This document shows, piece after piece, positions 24,352 through 33,833 of a stretch of DNA of 64,000 nt. Position 1 is the stretch's first letter, and every line of letters starts with the position of its first letter. This DNA is from Epinephelus fuscoguttatus. Lineage: Eukaryota > Chordata > Actinopteri > Perciformes > Serranidae. The notes beneath the pieces were generated by a model. That model was not told where the DNA came from. It ran no database searches and saw nothing but the letters and a program-made list of their open reading frames with translations. The stretch spans positions 13,970,428 to 14,034,427 of the forward strand of contig NC_064759.1 of the NCBI RefSeq assembly GCF_011397635.1. Reading direction: 5' to 3'. Both the position numbers and the translations under genes were made by a program.

Positions 24352-26318
24352 CCATCATTGTCTATTGTCATGCCATGTGCTGTAATCAGTTTTATATTTA
24401 TATTCGCGGGAACATTTGTGGAAAATTGCCAAAATGAAAACATTGATTCAACTCTGTAGTTTAATCCACGTTCCAAATAGTGCATGTACACACACATTTA
24501 CATGCGCATGCCACCCCCTACCCTCATGATGTGGTGCAATGGTTTGTTCCACTGATTTTGCGTGGGTGGGGGAGGGGGTAGAATACGATTTGATTGGATA
24601 ATCCAAGGATTTAATATCCCCTAATCCTGGCACAATCCTCTCTGCGTTACTGCAGGGAGTAAGATTAACTGTATGTGTGTGTAGTATGTGTTTGTTTCTG
24701 TGCACGCAGAAGGGCGGGTGCTCTGGGTGGGGGGGGGGGGGGGGGGTGTACTGTATACAGTGTGTGTGACTGTGCATATGCGAGTGACAATGCACTCTGT
24801 GTGTATTTGTTTTGGCACCACAGCATGCAAATGGGGCAGTGTTTGCATGCAGGGTTCGGTCATGCGTGTGTCGGCGGACGCACCTCCACTCAGTGCGAGT
24901 GGTCATGCAGGCTCACACACTATCATATATCACATATCTCGGCCTCATGCATCGCCGCGCTGCTGCTCACATACGAATTCACTTCCCTGAGAGATACAGA
25001 AAGGGGCTTCTTAGTATTCAGCAGGACGGATCAAACCTCGCTACAGTATGAAGCCAGCTCCTTGTACGTGCGCACGTTTGCAGATGGTTACTGTTAATTA
25101 AGTCTTAATTGGAACGTGAGTAATTAGAGGATAATTTTACTTGAAAGGAGCGTGCGGCTGCTCATGTGTGTTAGAGTAAAGGAAGGGAGAGAGGAGCGGA
25201 GTACAGTGTGACGGACTAGCAGGGACTGTACTTTATTTGCATTTTTCTCTCAGGCTCAAGGGAATTTTAATTACTCTACTACAATATAGATTCAGTTCCG
25301 TCACCTTCTCCCTCTCCTTCTCTTGCTCCGAGCTAAATCACACTTACTCCTTCCTCTGGATACTGCCCACATCTCTACATTATTCTCATAAATCTCATGT
25401 CCTGTTCATTTCGTTGTTGTCATACATTTTTACCCGATGTTCATTTCTCCCTTGTTACATTAGCTCACAGAGAGAGATAAAATGGGTCGGGGATGTCGAG
25501 GAGGATGAGTATGAAGCCAGCGAAGCACTCTCCAGCACAAATTCTTTGTTTACCCGAAGAGCACAGCAGTCGCCCTTGGCAACCAGCATCCTTGTTTACC
25601 TACCCAGTGTGCCGTCATATGATTGCCATGACAACGAGCTGGTTGCCATGCCAGTTTTCCAATGCCATTGTGTTGTCTTTGTAGCAGCAGTGTGCACCTC
25701 TCACCTGCTGTCTCTTGTTCCGTTTCTCTGCTTTTTTTTTTGTCCTCCATCTCCTCTCATTCTCCCTCTTGTCCTTCTTAATGCATCATATGAACTTTAT
25801 GTTTACTTTAAATCACCAAAAGGTCAGCACAGTCCAAGCAAACACACACACTCTCACACATTCAGAAACAGATTGATAAGCCTTGATTGATAAGCTGTAG
25901 TTGGGAATTATTAGGTGCTTCTGTTCGGTCTGTTTTACAGTCGCAAGGATGAGCTTGAATAGGGCTAATGAGGGAAGTAATGGAGGAGGTGATGGATGGA
26001 TGGAAGGATAGAGAAAGGGTTAGTAGACACAAATCTCGCTACAATCAGCCTGCTCTACAACACAGACCGAAATCAATGAACAAGACGGGACTGATCGATG
26101 AGTTGATAGTGCAAGATGGATGGCAGCGTGGATGGATGGCAATAGCACCAAGACTGGTATATGATGGATAGGATGGATAGGATGGATGGATGGATGGATG
26201 GATGGATGGATCCAAGGATACTGAAAACTGTATGGATATGTGTATCTTCTGTAAGTTCATGTTTATACAATAAATGCACAGGGTTAAAACTGTACATCAT
26301 TCCTTCCTTTGCAGACCT

Positions 26319-26356
<38 letters not shown>

Positions 26357-27951
26357 ATGCGAACGTGCGTGCAGACATGTTTGCGTCTGTGTGGGTTCGT
26401 GTCTCTGGCGGTGTTTGATGGCCTTACCTTAGATCGATAGCTTTGTGGTGACAGCTAAGAACTGATTAATCAAATGTATGGATCTGTCTCTCTCTGCTCT
26501 GCCCTCTCCTCAATTACCAGCTTCATTACATTGCCTTAACACCCCACTGGGACCTCTCTCCATTCCTCCTCCTCATCCCCTCCCTTTACTCTCCTTCCCC
26601 ACCAGCCTCCTCCTCCTCGCCGTCCCTTTACCCCCCTTTCTCCACCCTCCTCCTCCTCCTCTCTGTTTCTGTTTTCATCCTCTGTTCTTCCCTCTGAGTT
26701 TTTCTCCTCCCTGCCATAGATTTTCAAAATACATCTAATTCAACCGCGATTGCTACAGAATCGTTTGGCAATTCGACTGGCAGCGAGACAAGGCATTAAT
26801 TAGTACATTTTACACTTAGTTGCAGCTGAGTGGGGAACTTTAAATCTGAGCCTGACTGATAAGGCTGTTTATTCAGAAACGGGAGATGGTTGTTTTGATT
26901 CGGGTTTGCAACATTTCAGAGCTTGCACTGGAAAAAATAGGAGTGTCTACCCCACAAGCACGCTGTTCTCCTCTTCTCTTGTAGCTTTGTGTGTCACTCC
27001 CTTCTCCCAAACCTTCCTCCTCTGGATCCATCCATTTTTCTTCCTTTCTCCCTCTCCTTTTCCCCTCTTTTCACTGCCATCATTCTGCAGCCCATCTCCT
27101 CCCCCACCCCATCCCTCTGGCATTAACACTCTGTCTCATTGCCTCAGTGCTATGACTAAGCATTGTGTGTGTGTAGTATGTTTGTGTGTGCCTCTGTGTG
27201 TGTGTGTGGCAAACCTGCTCGCCTGTAGATAGTATATACGTAGAAGGGCCATGCAGAACATGTGTGCACGCATGCATTAGCACTCAAGGCGATGGATCTC
27301 TGTAATCGTGACATTTTTTTTTAGACGGAGCAAGTCACGACTGAATCACGCCCCTCTCCTCCCTCCCTCCCTCTCTTTCTCTTTCTATTCTTTTTGAATC
27401 ATCCTCTCAGGGGCAGCTTTGCTTTCATCCTCCCACTCTCCGTCTCTCTGTCTCACTCCTCGTGTAATGCTGCTTTTTCCAGCATTTCCATTCACTCCCT
27501 GGGTTCCTCTTGGCCTTCCACCTGCCCTTTCAGTCGGTCGAAGTCAGTCCGGGTCCCCCAGGCCTGACTCTCGCTCTCCATCCTCTTATTTTTAGCTGAC
27601 TGCGCCTGTTCACTTCACACACTTGTCATCTCATCTCATCTCTCCCTCCTGCGCACCCGCCCCCCTTCTCTCTGTCTCAATCTACTCTTGTCCCTCATCT
27701 AATCCGTAGTTCTTCTGTAATCCAGATCAGCTGGCCTGCATTCTTAATCTCGTCACTTCTCAATCCCCCGGCCATACTGTGTGTGTGTGTGCGTGTATGT
27801 GTGAGAGATAGAGAGGGAGAGAGTGGGAAATCAGAGGTGGTAAGTTGTGTGTGTTTTGACACAGAAAGAGAGCAACCTGGGCTAGAGTTCAGATGCACCT
27901 GTCACCTGCTAAACCTAATTTATCAGTGGCTACAAAACACATGGACACACC

Positions 27952-27989
<38 letters not shown>

Positions 27990-30900
27990 ATCGGCACTAT
28001 ATATAAGTTTCAACATTTTACTTAAAAAAGCCTCTGTAACTAAAATATTCCTTTCCTTTGCTAAATCCAACTATTCTGCTGTTTAAAAGCTATTTATTGT
28101 CCGTCATTTGGTCCAAGTAACTTAAATTTGATTTATTTTAATGTATCACACCGCACTCTTACACTGATGTTAATATCTTCCACCAGTTTCTCATTTCTCT
28201 TGCCACTTTTTTGGGTTTCAGAATTGGCGGCTAGCCAGTCCTGGCACATTTACAGAAGTGCAGATTAATGTTCGTCGTCCTTCTGAATAAATATTTGAAA
28301 TAAATAATGAAATAACCATGAAACAAATATCATGAGACTGTTCACTGTCAGTGGAGTCAATCCTAAAGACGTGTCCTCAGATGAGACAAACGGACGGAGA
28401 CTTTGTTAAGTTGACCATCTGTGTTGATGTTCCTTCTTGTTTGTTCCGCAGATGAATCGGCCAATCCAGGTGAAACCAGCTGACAGTGAGGGCAGAGGAG
28501 GTGAGACACGCACCTCAACGCAGTCACACGCACACACACATACACACAGTATGACAGAGAGAAGGGTAGGTGTCAAATTGGATCAGATGGAGATGGAAAG
28601 TAGTCAACGGGGTGCTTAATACACACACATGTACACACAGACACAAATTCAGATCGCACTCTTTCCACTCCCCTCCTCTCATTACCCATCACTGTGGTCA
28701 ATACTGCCCCCTGGTGGACAAAAATGGTAGCTTCCATCTCTTTTAACACTTCTGTAGTCTGTAAACAGGGATGTGACCAGTTCAAGGTAATACTGTAGAT
28801 TTCTTATCATTCGCTTTCTTTTCTTTCACATTATTGGTCTCTCAGAGGACAGGAAGTTGTTTGTGGGCATGCTGGGGAAGCAACAGAGCGACGAGGACGT
28901 CAGACGACTGTTTGAGCCCTTTGGCAGCATAGACGAGTGTACTGTGTTGAGAGGACCCGACGGCACCAGCAAAGGTAAAACACACACGACAAAAGCTACC
29001 TTATTTAATTTAGTCATACTATTTAATTCAACACAGACTGTGTGCTGTAACTGACTCTGTGTTTCATTTCCTTTATTATTTTTCACAGGGTGCGCTTTTG
29101 TAAAATTCCAAGGACATGCTGAAGCCCAGGCTGCCATCAACAGCTTGCATGGAAGCCGCACAATGCCTGTAAGTGGTGTGCAATACATGCACACAATGCA
29201 AGCACACACCACATAATGGCCTCCCAAAGACACGTACATGAGTCACTTGGGACAGTTTAAATTTTCTGTAGGTAATAATGTAAGCAATGTAATCATCTGT
29301 CTTCTTTGGTACTGTCCTGGGTATCATCAACATGCTGGGATAGGCCCGTGTGAATCGTTAAAGGATTAAGTGGATAGAGAAAATGAATGAATTAATAAAC
29401 ACGGAGCCCGGCCCCATTAACACACAAAGGAGGTAACATGTAACATCAGTCGTATCTTCCATTAAAACTCACTCTGTCTCCATCTTTCTCTGCACAGGGC
29501 GCGTCGTCCAGTCTGGTGGTGAAGTTTGCCGACACAGAGAAGGAGCGGGGGCTGCGGAGGATGCAGCAGGTGGCCTCCCAGCTCGGCATCTTCAGCCCCA
29601 TGACCCTCAACTTCCCCGCCTACAACGCCTACACGCAGGCAGTCAATGCACAGGCAAGCAGTTGCACGAATGCACAAACACTCGCTGCACAATGCGCACA
29701 TATATGCACTAAGTTTGTAAGGGGAGTGCTGTGCTTATGAAAGGATGTAATAAGTTTGAAGAGGCTATCAGTGGTCTAATTGGGGCTAATGTTATTACCC
29801 AGACAACAGAACATACGTCATCTGGCATTAGCTTTCCCGCAACACACAACCATTAACCCACTGACTCAGGACATAATGGCCTTGTAATTAGATCTCTATT
29901 CATCTGTTCCTCCATCACTCCCTCTCCCTGCCCCTTCCTCTCCTTTTTTCCCCTCTCTTTGTCCCTCTCTCTCTCATTTTCCCATATCCATTTAACTGTC
30001 TCTCTGTCTTCTCTCTCCCTCCTCCTCCTCTTTCTCTCCATCCCCTTCCTCTCTCTCTCTCTCTGCTTCCTTCCCTGTCTACAGCTTGTCCAACAGCAGG
30101 CCCTGGTTGCCCAGTCAGCGTACTTGTCTCCTGTGGCAACAGTTGCCGCCGTACAGATGCAGCAGATGGCGGCGCTCAATGCCAACGGAATCATTGCCAC
30201 ACCCATTACACCCATCACGCCGTCCTCGGGTAGGCTCACACACACACACACACACTCAGACATGCCGTTCATACTCAAAAACAATTGAGCTTGTACGTTG
30301 TCAGGCACGTGCACAGGTGCTGTAAGTGTAGAATAAAGATGGCGTTATCAGCTGCATATTATAGCACAAACATCAAAGTATTTTTAGCATGGTTTAGAAT
30401 AAAAATAAAACTTTAAAGCACTTAGTTATGACAAAATTGCATGCGTAACTGAAGATTTTTAATGTGTAGAAACAGGTGTAGTCTTATAAGAGGTAAAGTG
30501 AAAGTGCTGCAGTGACAGAGACTCATTATCTGGACTGCGATTTGCGTCTGTAGGTACAAACACTCCGCCAACTATCGCAGCGACGCCTGTGCCAGCCCTC
30601 CCTCCGCCCCTAGGAGTGAACGGTTACAGCAGTCTGCCAGCCCCCACCAATGGACAACAAGCAACAGAAGCACTATACACCAATGGCGTTCACCCATATC
30701 AAGGTATTGTATTAAAATCCAAGAAGCATGCAGATGTAAAGACCTTGCAGAAATTAAAGACATACTATGCAAGATGTTCAGTTACTCTTTGTAGACGAGC
30801 TCGCCAGCAAAAGTGATAAACCCAGATTCACTCATTTGCTGTTTCACCTCGCTATATTTGCTTGAGTGCTTTTTAGAAAGCCCCGACTTCACCTTAGTGT

Positions 30901-33833
30901 TGTGGGGGTGCACGCCCATAAACATCCCAAGCACAGAAAATAAAATAGGAAAATACAGGCAGAGGCAACGTCTCTGCCGAAAAATACACTTCCTGTGGGT
31001 CATAGGAGGAATTACTTATGTGTGTATACATTGTTATTTTAGGAACATTGTTGCCTTTAAACTAAAAGAAATCCAGGATTTATTATCACATTGCTTGTGT
31101 TTTCTGTTCTCACTGTTTCCCTGTCTTTTGGCTTTCTAGCTCAGAGTCCGGCAGCAGCTCTGGACCCCCTACAGCAGGCGTATGCTGGCATGCAGCACTA
31201 CACAGGTTGGTGCAAATGTACAAACACACAAGAACGGTCAGATGAAGCTTGACGAATGATGCCTTTTCACTGTGTGTTATGCTTGTATAAGGATAGATAT
31301 AAAATGTATGAATGATTGCGCTGTAAATGCGTGTGTGTTGCTTTAAAAATCACTTAAGGCTCAGTAATGAGACACATTTAGCTATGAAATGTCAATGTCA
31401 TTACATATCTGGTCCACATTAAATTGCGCAAGCAGAAATAAATCATGTGCAGCTCAGCCGGCAGCTCGTGCAGCAGGTTAAATCAGGGTAGATGTAAATA
31501 AGGGACAAGGAGGACCAAGTGTCTGCTTTCAGTTTGACCTCCATTGTCTCAAGGATGGAAGTGTTTCAAGGGGAATTGGTTAAATTCATTTCGTCATGAT
31601 TTATGTGATTTCATTGTCACACAAGACACGCATTCAAGTCTGGTAATAATGCAATACAGCTAATGATACCTTTACACCATCCGTATACATGACGCATACT
31701 TATAGGGTAAATGGGGTCTGTAATGTGTGCGTACCAGACCAACAGTGTCATTGTTGTTGTGCCTTTCTCCATTCGAGTGTTACATTTAATAGTTTTCACC
31801 TTCAGCAGGAGACGCTTTAGTTCAAGCGGAATGATCCCATTGGACGCTGCGATGTTGCCACCTGTTGTTTTCATCCAATCACATTGTGTTGCCGTCTCTC
31901 CCAATAGCGGCATACCCTGCTGCCTACGGATTGGTTGGGCAGCCGTTCCCCCAGCAGCCAACACTGGTTGCCCAGCAACACCAGCAGCCCCAGCAACAGC
32001 AGCAGAGAGAAGGTGATGTGACTTCCTGTCTGTCTGGGGCCACACCCCTCTCTCCAACCATCTTATTTAAAGTTGTTTATCATGAGGTTTTCACAGCCTG
32101 AGATCGTTTATCACACTCTGCCTAATGCGCGTGTGTGTGTTTGCATGCATATGTGTGTGTGTGTGTGTGTGTGTCTGTGTTTCAGGTCCAGAGGGCTGTA
32201 ACATCTTCATCTACCACCTGCCTCAGGAGTTCAGTGACTCTGAGATGCTGCAGATGTTCCTGCCCTTTGGCAATGTCATCTCGGCTAAGGTGTTTGTCGA
32301 CCGTGCCACCAACCAGAGCAAATGCTTCGGTGAGACACACAGACGGGGGAGGAAAGAGGGGAGGGAGAGGGGAGAGCAGAGAAAGGAGAGGACGAGTGGA
32401 AAAAGACAGGGTGACTTTGTTGAGCATAAGATATTGAGTCTGTTTAAATGTTGTAACCTAATTAAGTCGAGACAAAGGCATGGAGCGTGTTGGGAGAAGT
32501 GTACAAGTAAAAGTCCTGCCTTCAAAACCATATTTAAGTAAAAGTATTTAAATGTTCTCAACAAAATGGTCAATGTTTTTCTATTACATATATATGTGAT
32601 GTTTTTGAATTAACTTTACTGCTGCATTAATGTGTATGTTGTATTGTACTGCTGTAGATGTTTGAGGTTGTGTTAATTTTAACTCCTTTGTATACTGTTG
32701 GGCAGTTTAATCTATAACCATACTTCATATTTTAGAAGATCATCTTATGTTTGTAGCACTGCTGTCCTGTGAAAACTATGAATCTCTAAAAAGTCAACCC
32801 CTATGTTGTCAGAAAAACTGCCATTTTTAGCTTTGTGATGATGCCTTTTCCAGCTGATCCAAGATCGTTTTTCAGCATATTAGGTGGGAGAATTTTCTCA
32901 ACCCATAAAGGAACATTTAATCCTTAAGTTTGTCACAAACACTTAAAATCGGAGATATATGCAGGGTGTCTGTAGGTCCTTAAAAAGTCCTAAATTTAAT
33001 TTAAATTTAAACTATCAGGCCTTACAAGTCATTAAATAGTATTAACTTTGAATTTGTAAGGTCTTAATTGCCACAAAAGTTTTGATCTAATTTTGTATAT
33101 CCATCTTTTATTTATTTTTTCAAAATGAGTCAAGCTCTTCTGCGTGAAAGTCTTTAAAGAGATCTTTAAACCTGATACTGTCTTTTTACTTTATACTTGT
33201 GCTTACCTGTTGGCAAAATGTAGACTAACCTAACTCACTCTAATAACCACAGTTTAATACAAGACCTACCTCTGCATAGGACCACATGTACACTAATCTT
33301 AATACTTACCTGCAATGCTTGAAGAAGAAATAGATTTTTTTCCCATAATATAAATTTGATTTAAAATGATCTTGAAAGGTCTTAAAACACAGAATCTAAG
33401 AGTTTAGTACCTGTAGACACCCTGGTATGTTTTCACTGGACAGGAACGAGATGAAAAACTGTTATCTGAAAAAGTAACTATGGCTGTCAGATAAATGTAG
33501 CGCAGTAAGAAGTAAGTACTGCCTCTGACATGTGGGGGAGTAAGACATTTAAAGTCACTTAAAATGGAAATACTTAAGTCAAGTACAAGTACCTTGAATT
33601 TGTTCCCAAGTACAGTACTTGAGTAAATGTAGTTAGCTACATTCCACCAGTGGGCACGCTATGGAGGAGACGTTCAATTAAAATAACAACTCTTATTTTT
33701 TCCAGGATTTGTGAGTTTTGACAACCCAGCCAGCGCTCAGGCCGCCATCCAGGCCATGAACGGCTTCCAGATCGGCATGAAAAGACTGAAAGTGCAGCTC
33801 AAAAGGCCCAAAGACGCCAACCGCCCATACTGA
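9480..33833 (+). CDS. celf3: CUGBP Elav-like family member 3 (CELF3), complete, 12 coding exons
   Basis: RNA-binding protein of the CELF/Bruno-like family, known to bind U/G-rich RNA and regulate alternative splicing, mRNA stability and translation, mainly in neurons. Coding exons: 9480-9624, 11032-11114, 28452-28500, 28846-28974, 29089-29168, 29498-29641 (or to 29653), 30085-30229, 30554-30703, 31140-31205, 31908-32012, 32186-32329, 33706-33833. All junctions keep frame and give 455 residues (459 with the longer exon 6). RRM1: RNP2 LFVGQI at residues 9-14, RNP1 KGCAFLTY at 48-55. RRM2: LFVGML at 97-102, KGCAFVKF at 135-142. A divergent A/Q/P-rich linker follows, with a Q-rich stretch at 346-363. 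RRM3: IFIYHL at 372-377, KCFGFVSF at 411-418; C-terminus [10 protein letters not shown]. Assignment to CELF3 rather than CELF4/5/6 rests on [14 protein letters not shown], the glutamine stretch before [10 protein letters not shown] and the DANRPY end. The start is the first ATG before KEADAIKLF, in a weak Kozak context (C at -3); the frame stays open upstream to the acceptor, so a short N-terminal extension is not excluded. Confidence 0.96.
9670..9710. repeat. Imperfect (GATA/GATG)n tetranucleotide repeat
   Basis: Runs of GATA with GATG interruptions just downstream of the celf3 exon 1 donor. Confidence 0.85.
10281..10315. repeat. (TG)n microsatellite
   Basis: Uninterrupted TG run in celf3 intron 1. 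Confidence 0.93.
11032..11114 (+). CDS. celf3: celf3 coding exon 2 (residues 49-76)
   Basis: 83 bases, from [17 protein letters not shown] to HEQKTLPG. Carries the rest of RNP1 and the end of RRM1. Acceptor CTGACAG, donor GGG|GTAAGT, followed directly by a CA-rich tract. Confidence 0.95.
12118..12146. repeat. (CATA)7 microsatellite
   Basis: Seven consecutive CATA units in celf3 intron 2. Confidence 0.95.
13060..13790. repeat. Long C/T-rich (polypyrimidine) tract
   Basis: About 700 bases strongly dominated by C and T on the + strand. It creates long Ser/Pro/Phe/Leu-rich pseudo-frames. No gene is present. It could form triplex-like structure, but no clean mirror repeat was seen. Confidence 0.7.
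14788..15474. mobile_element. TTAA-flanked non-autonomous DNA element, copy A
   Basis: 687 bp between TTAA at 14784-14787 and TTAA at 15475-15478, with short inverted ends (AGGTCCAGTGT at the left; ACACTGTACCT at the right, one mismatch). The TTAA duplication is the signature of piggyBac-type insertion. Segments shared with the element at 51050-51719 include 'catgttgtttctacagtagc' and 'tgccactaaatcct' near the right end. No transposase is encoded. Confidence 0.78.
18960..19250. mobile_element. Remnant of a 'cacgatactgg' repeat family
   Basis: Phrases 'tgttgtcacgatactggga', 'gatacaataccttgaaagta' and 'tttgataccacagg' recur in similar order around 45265-45665. I infer an old non-autonomous element; the ends are eroded. 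Confidence 0.5.
19802..19828. repeat. (ATT)n microsatellite
   Basis: Nine ATT units in celf3 intron 2. Confidence 0.92.
20854..20878. repeat. (TG)n microsatellite
   Basis: Uninterrupted TG run in celf3 intron 2. Confidence 0.9.
22480..22660. promoter_or_regulatory. CpG-rich intronic island with two RFX X-box motifs
   Basis: A GC- and CpG-rich patch stands out from AT-rich surroundings. It holds GTTGCCAGGCAAC (22505-22517) and GTTGCTAGGTAAC (22538-22550), both fitting the RFX X-box consensus GTNRCY-N-RGYAAC. Their centres are 33 bases apart, about three helical turns. RFX factors bind such sites in ciliary and neuronal genes; a role here as an enhancer or alternative promoter of celf3 is inference. 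Confidence 0.5.
22899..23482. mobile_element. hAT-like MITE ('agggctgcaact' family)
   Basis: About 580 bp with inverted ends: left CAGGGCTGCAACTAATGATAA, right ATCATCAGTTGCAGCCCTA, matching over roughly 18 bases. No clean target duplication survives. Related eroded pieces occur at 44040-44225, 45785-46140, 50825-51040, 51875-52070 and 62500-62610. Confidence 0.75.
24325..24351. repeat. (CA)n microsatellite
   Basis: CA run following a short CG-rich stretch in celf3 intron 2. Confidence 0.92.
24729..24746. repeat. G18 homopolymer run
   Basis: Eighteen consecutive G residues. Such a run can fold as a G-quadruplex and is also a common site of sequencing or assembly error, so the exact length is uncertain. 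Confidence 0.85.
26163..26211. repeat. (GGAT)n tetranucleotide repeat
   Basis: GGAT/GGATA units followed by about eight perfect GGAT units in celf3 intron 2. Confidence 0.92.
26321..26353. repeat. (TG)n microsatellite
   Basis: Uninterrupted TG run in celf3 intron 2. Confidence 0.93.
27955..27988. repeat. (CA)n microsatellite
   Basis: Uninterrupted CA run about 460 bases upstream of celf3 exon 3. Confidence 0.94.
28452..28500 (+). CDS. celf3: celf3 coding exon 3 (residues 77-92)
   Basis: 49 bases encoding [16 protein letters not shown], the last strand of RRM1 and the short RRM1-RRM2 spacer. Acceptor TTCCGCAG, donor GGAG|GTGAGA. Confidence 0.95.
28846..28974 (+). CDS. celf3: celf3 coding exon 4 (residues 93-135)
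   Basis: 129 bases from [18 protein letters not shown] to [15 protein letters not shown]2 RNP2 and first helix. Acceptor GTCTCTCAG, donor AAAG|GTAAAA. Confidence 0.95.
29089..29168 (+). CDS. celf3: celf3 coding exon 5 (residues 136-162)
   Basis: 80 bases encoding [20 protein letters not shown] and HGSRTMP: RNP1 and second helix of RRM2. Acceptor TTTTTCACAG, donor CCT|GTAAGT. Confidence 0.95.
29498..29653 (+). CDS. celf3: celf3 coding exon 6, with two possible donors
   Basis: Encodes [20 protein letters not shown], ending RRM2, then the start of the linker (...[11 protein letters not shown]). Two in-frame donors are possible. GT at 29642 (GCA|GTCAAT) gives a 144-base exon and TQA-LVQQQ, which aligns without a gap to my memory of mammalian CELF3. 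The GC donor at 29654 (CAG|GCAAGC) gives 156 bases and adds VNAQ. The GT site matches the donor consensus poorly; the GC site matches the known GC-AG donor pattern well. The coordinates given are for the longer form. Confidence 0.85.
30085..30229 (+). CDS. celf3: celf3 coding exon 7 (linker)
   Basis: 145 bases: [20 protein letters not shown] through [18 protein letters not shown], part of the divergent linker between RRM2 and RRM3. The 'PIT' step is doubled. The donor (TCGG|GTAGGC) is followed at once by a CA tract (30236-30256). Confidence 0.94.
30554..30703 (+). CDS. celf3: celf3 coding exon 8 (linker)
   Basis: 150 bases: [20 protein letters not shown], then GVNGYSSL and [11 protein letters not shown]-rich low-complexity linker typical of CELF3-6. 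Acceptor CTGTAG, donor CAAG|GTATTG. Confidence 0.94.
31140..31205 (+). CDS. celf3: celf3 coding exon 9 (linker)
   Basis: 66 bases encoding [20 protein letters not shown] and YT, a stretch diagnostic of CELF3/CELF4. Acceptor GCTTTCTAG, donor ACAG|GTTGGT. Its length is a multiple of three, so it could be skipped in frame. Confidence 0.93.
31908..32012 (+). CDS. celf3: celf3 coding exon 10 (Q-rich)
   Basis: 105 bases: [20 protein letters not shown], then [15 protein letters not shown]. The glutamine stretch is CAG mixed with CAA and is interrupted by H and P. Human CELF3 (once TNRC4) has a longer CAG-encoded tract here. The length is a multiple of three. Acceptor CCCAATAG, donor GAAG|GTGATG. 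Confidence 0.93.
32152..32180. promoter_or_regulatory. celf3: GU-repeat tract at the celf3 exon 11 acceptor
   Basis: A (GT)n run, broken by one C, ends five bases before the acceptor CAG at 32183-32185 and takes the place of a normal polypyrimidine tract. CELF proteins are known to bind GU-rich RNA, so this could be a binding site for CELF3 or its paralogues on its own pre-mRNA; that function is inference. Confidence 0.5.
32186..32329 (+). CDS. celf3: celf3 coding exon 11 (residues 366-413)
   Basis: 144 bases: [20 protein letters not shown] through [17 protein letters not shown], the first half of RRM3 with RNP2. Donor TTCG|GTGAGA. The length is a multiple of three; skipping it would delete half of RRM3 in frame. 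Confidence 0.96.
32490..33655. mobile_element. Dispersed DNA element in celf3 intron 11, with a nested MITE
   Basis: The left part has 'gtacaagtaaaagtcctgcc' and 'taagtaaaagtatttaaatg'. The right end has 'caagtacagtacttgagtaa' then 'gtagttagctacattccacc'. These are phrases of a very common fish non-autonomous element, also seen in part at 2560-2795. A second MITE (32962-33424) sits inside it. Confidence 0.6.
32962..33424. mobile_element. MITE with CAGGGTGTCTGTAGGT inverted ends
   Basis: 463 bp beginning CAGGGTGTCTGTAGGT and ending ACCTGTAGACACCCTG, a perfect 16-base inverted repeat apart from one base. The interior is AT-rich, with phrases like 'ccttaaaaagtcctaaattt' and 'aaaggtcttaaaac'. 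No coding capacity. The flanking target duplication is unclear. A fragment of the same family lies at 62215-62315. Confidence 0.82.
33706..33833 (+). CDS. celf3: celf3 last coding exon (residues 414-455 and stop)
   Basis: [20 protein letters not shown] through [14 protein letters not shown], stop TGA at 33831-33833: RNP1 and the end of RRM3. The terminus is among the most conserved parts of the CELF3-6 group. Acceptor ATTTTTTCCAG. Confidence 0.97.

Larger units (their letters stand above)
11115..28451 (+). other. celf3: celf3 intron 2 (17.3 kb), likely regulatory
   Basis: By far the longest intron of the gene. Contents in order: CA-rich start (11130-11290); CATA tetranucleotides (12118-12146); long C/T-rich tracts (13060-13790, 15910-16170, 17180-17350, 26480-26720, 26980-27130, 27330-27680); a TTAA-flanked element (14788-15474); a MITE remnant (18960-19250); a (TTA)n run (19802-19828); (GT)n (20854-20878); a GC-rich island with RFX-like motifs (22480-22660); a 580-bp hAT-like MITE (22899-23482); an 18-base G run (24729-24746); GGAT repeats (26163-26211); and CA/GT microsatellites. 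Long frames across the C/T-rich tracts show no protein signature and are composition artefacts. Confidence 0.85.

Noticed and set aside
24448..24906. Overlapping frames on both strands around the G18 run
   Set aside because: Cys/Val and His/Thr repeats come from GT/CA dinucleotides; no family similarity.
25237..25890. 217-codon + strand frame in celf3 intron 2
   Set aside because: Low-complexity Ser/Leu/His-rich translation of C/T-rich DNA with no recognisable motif, no start context and no supporting exon structure. Chance frame.
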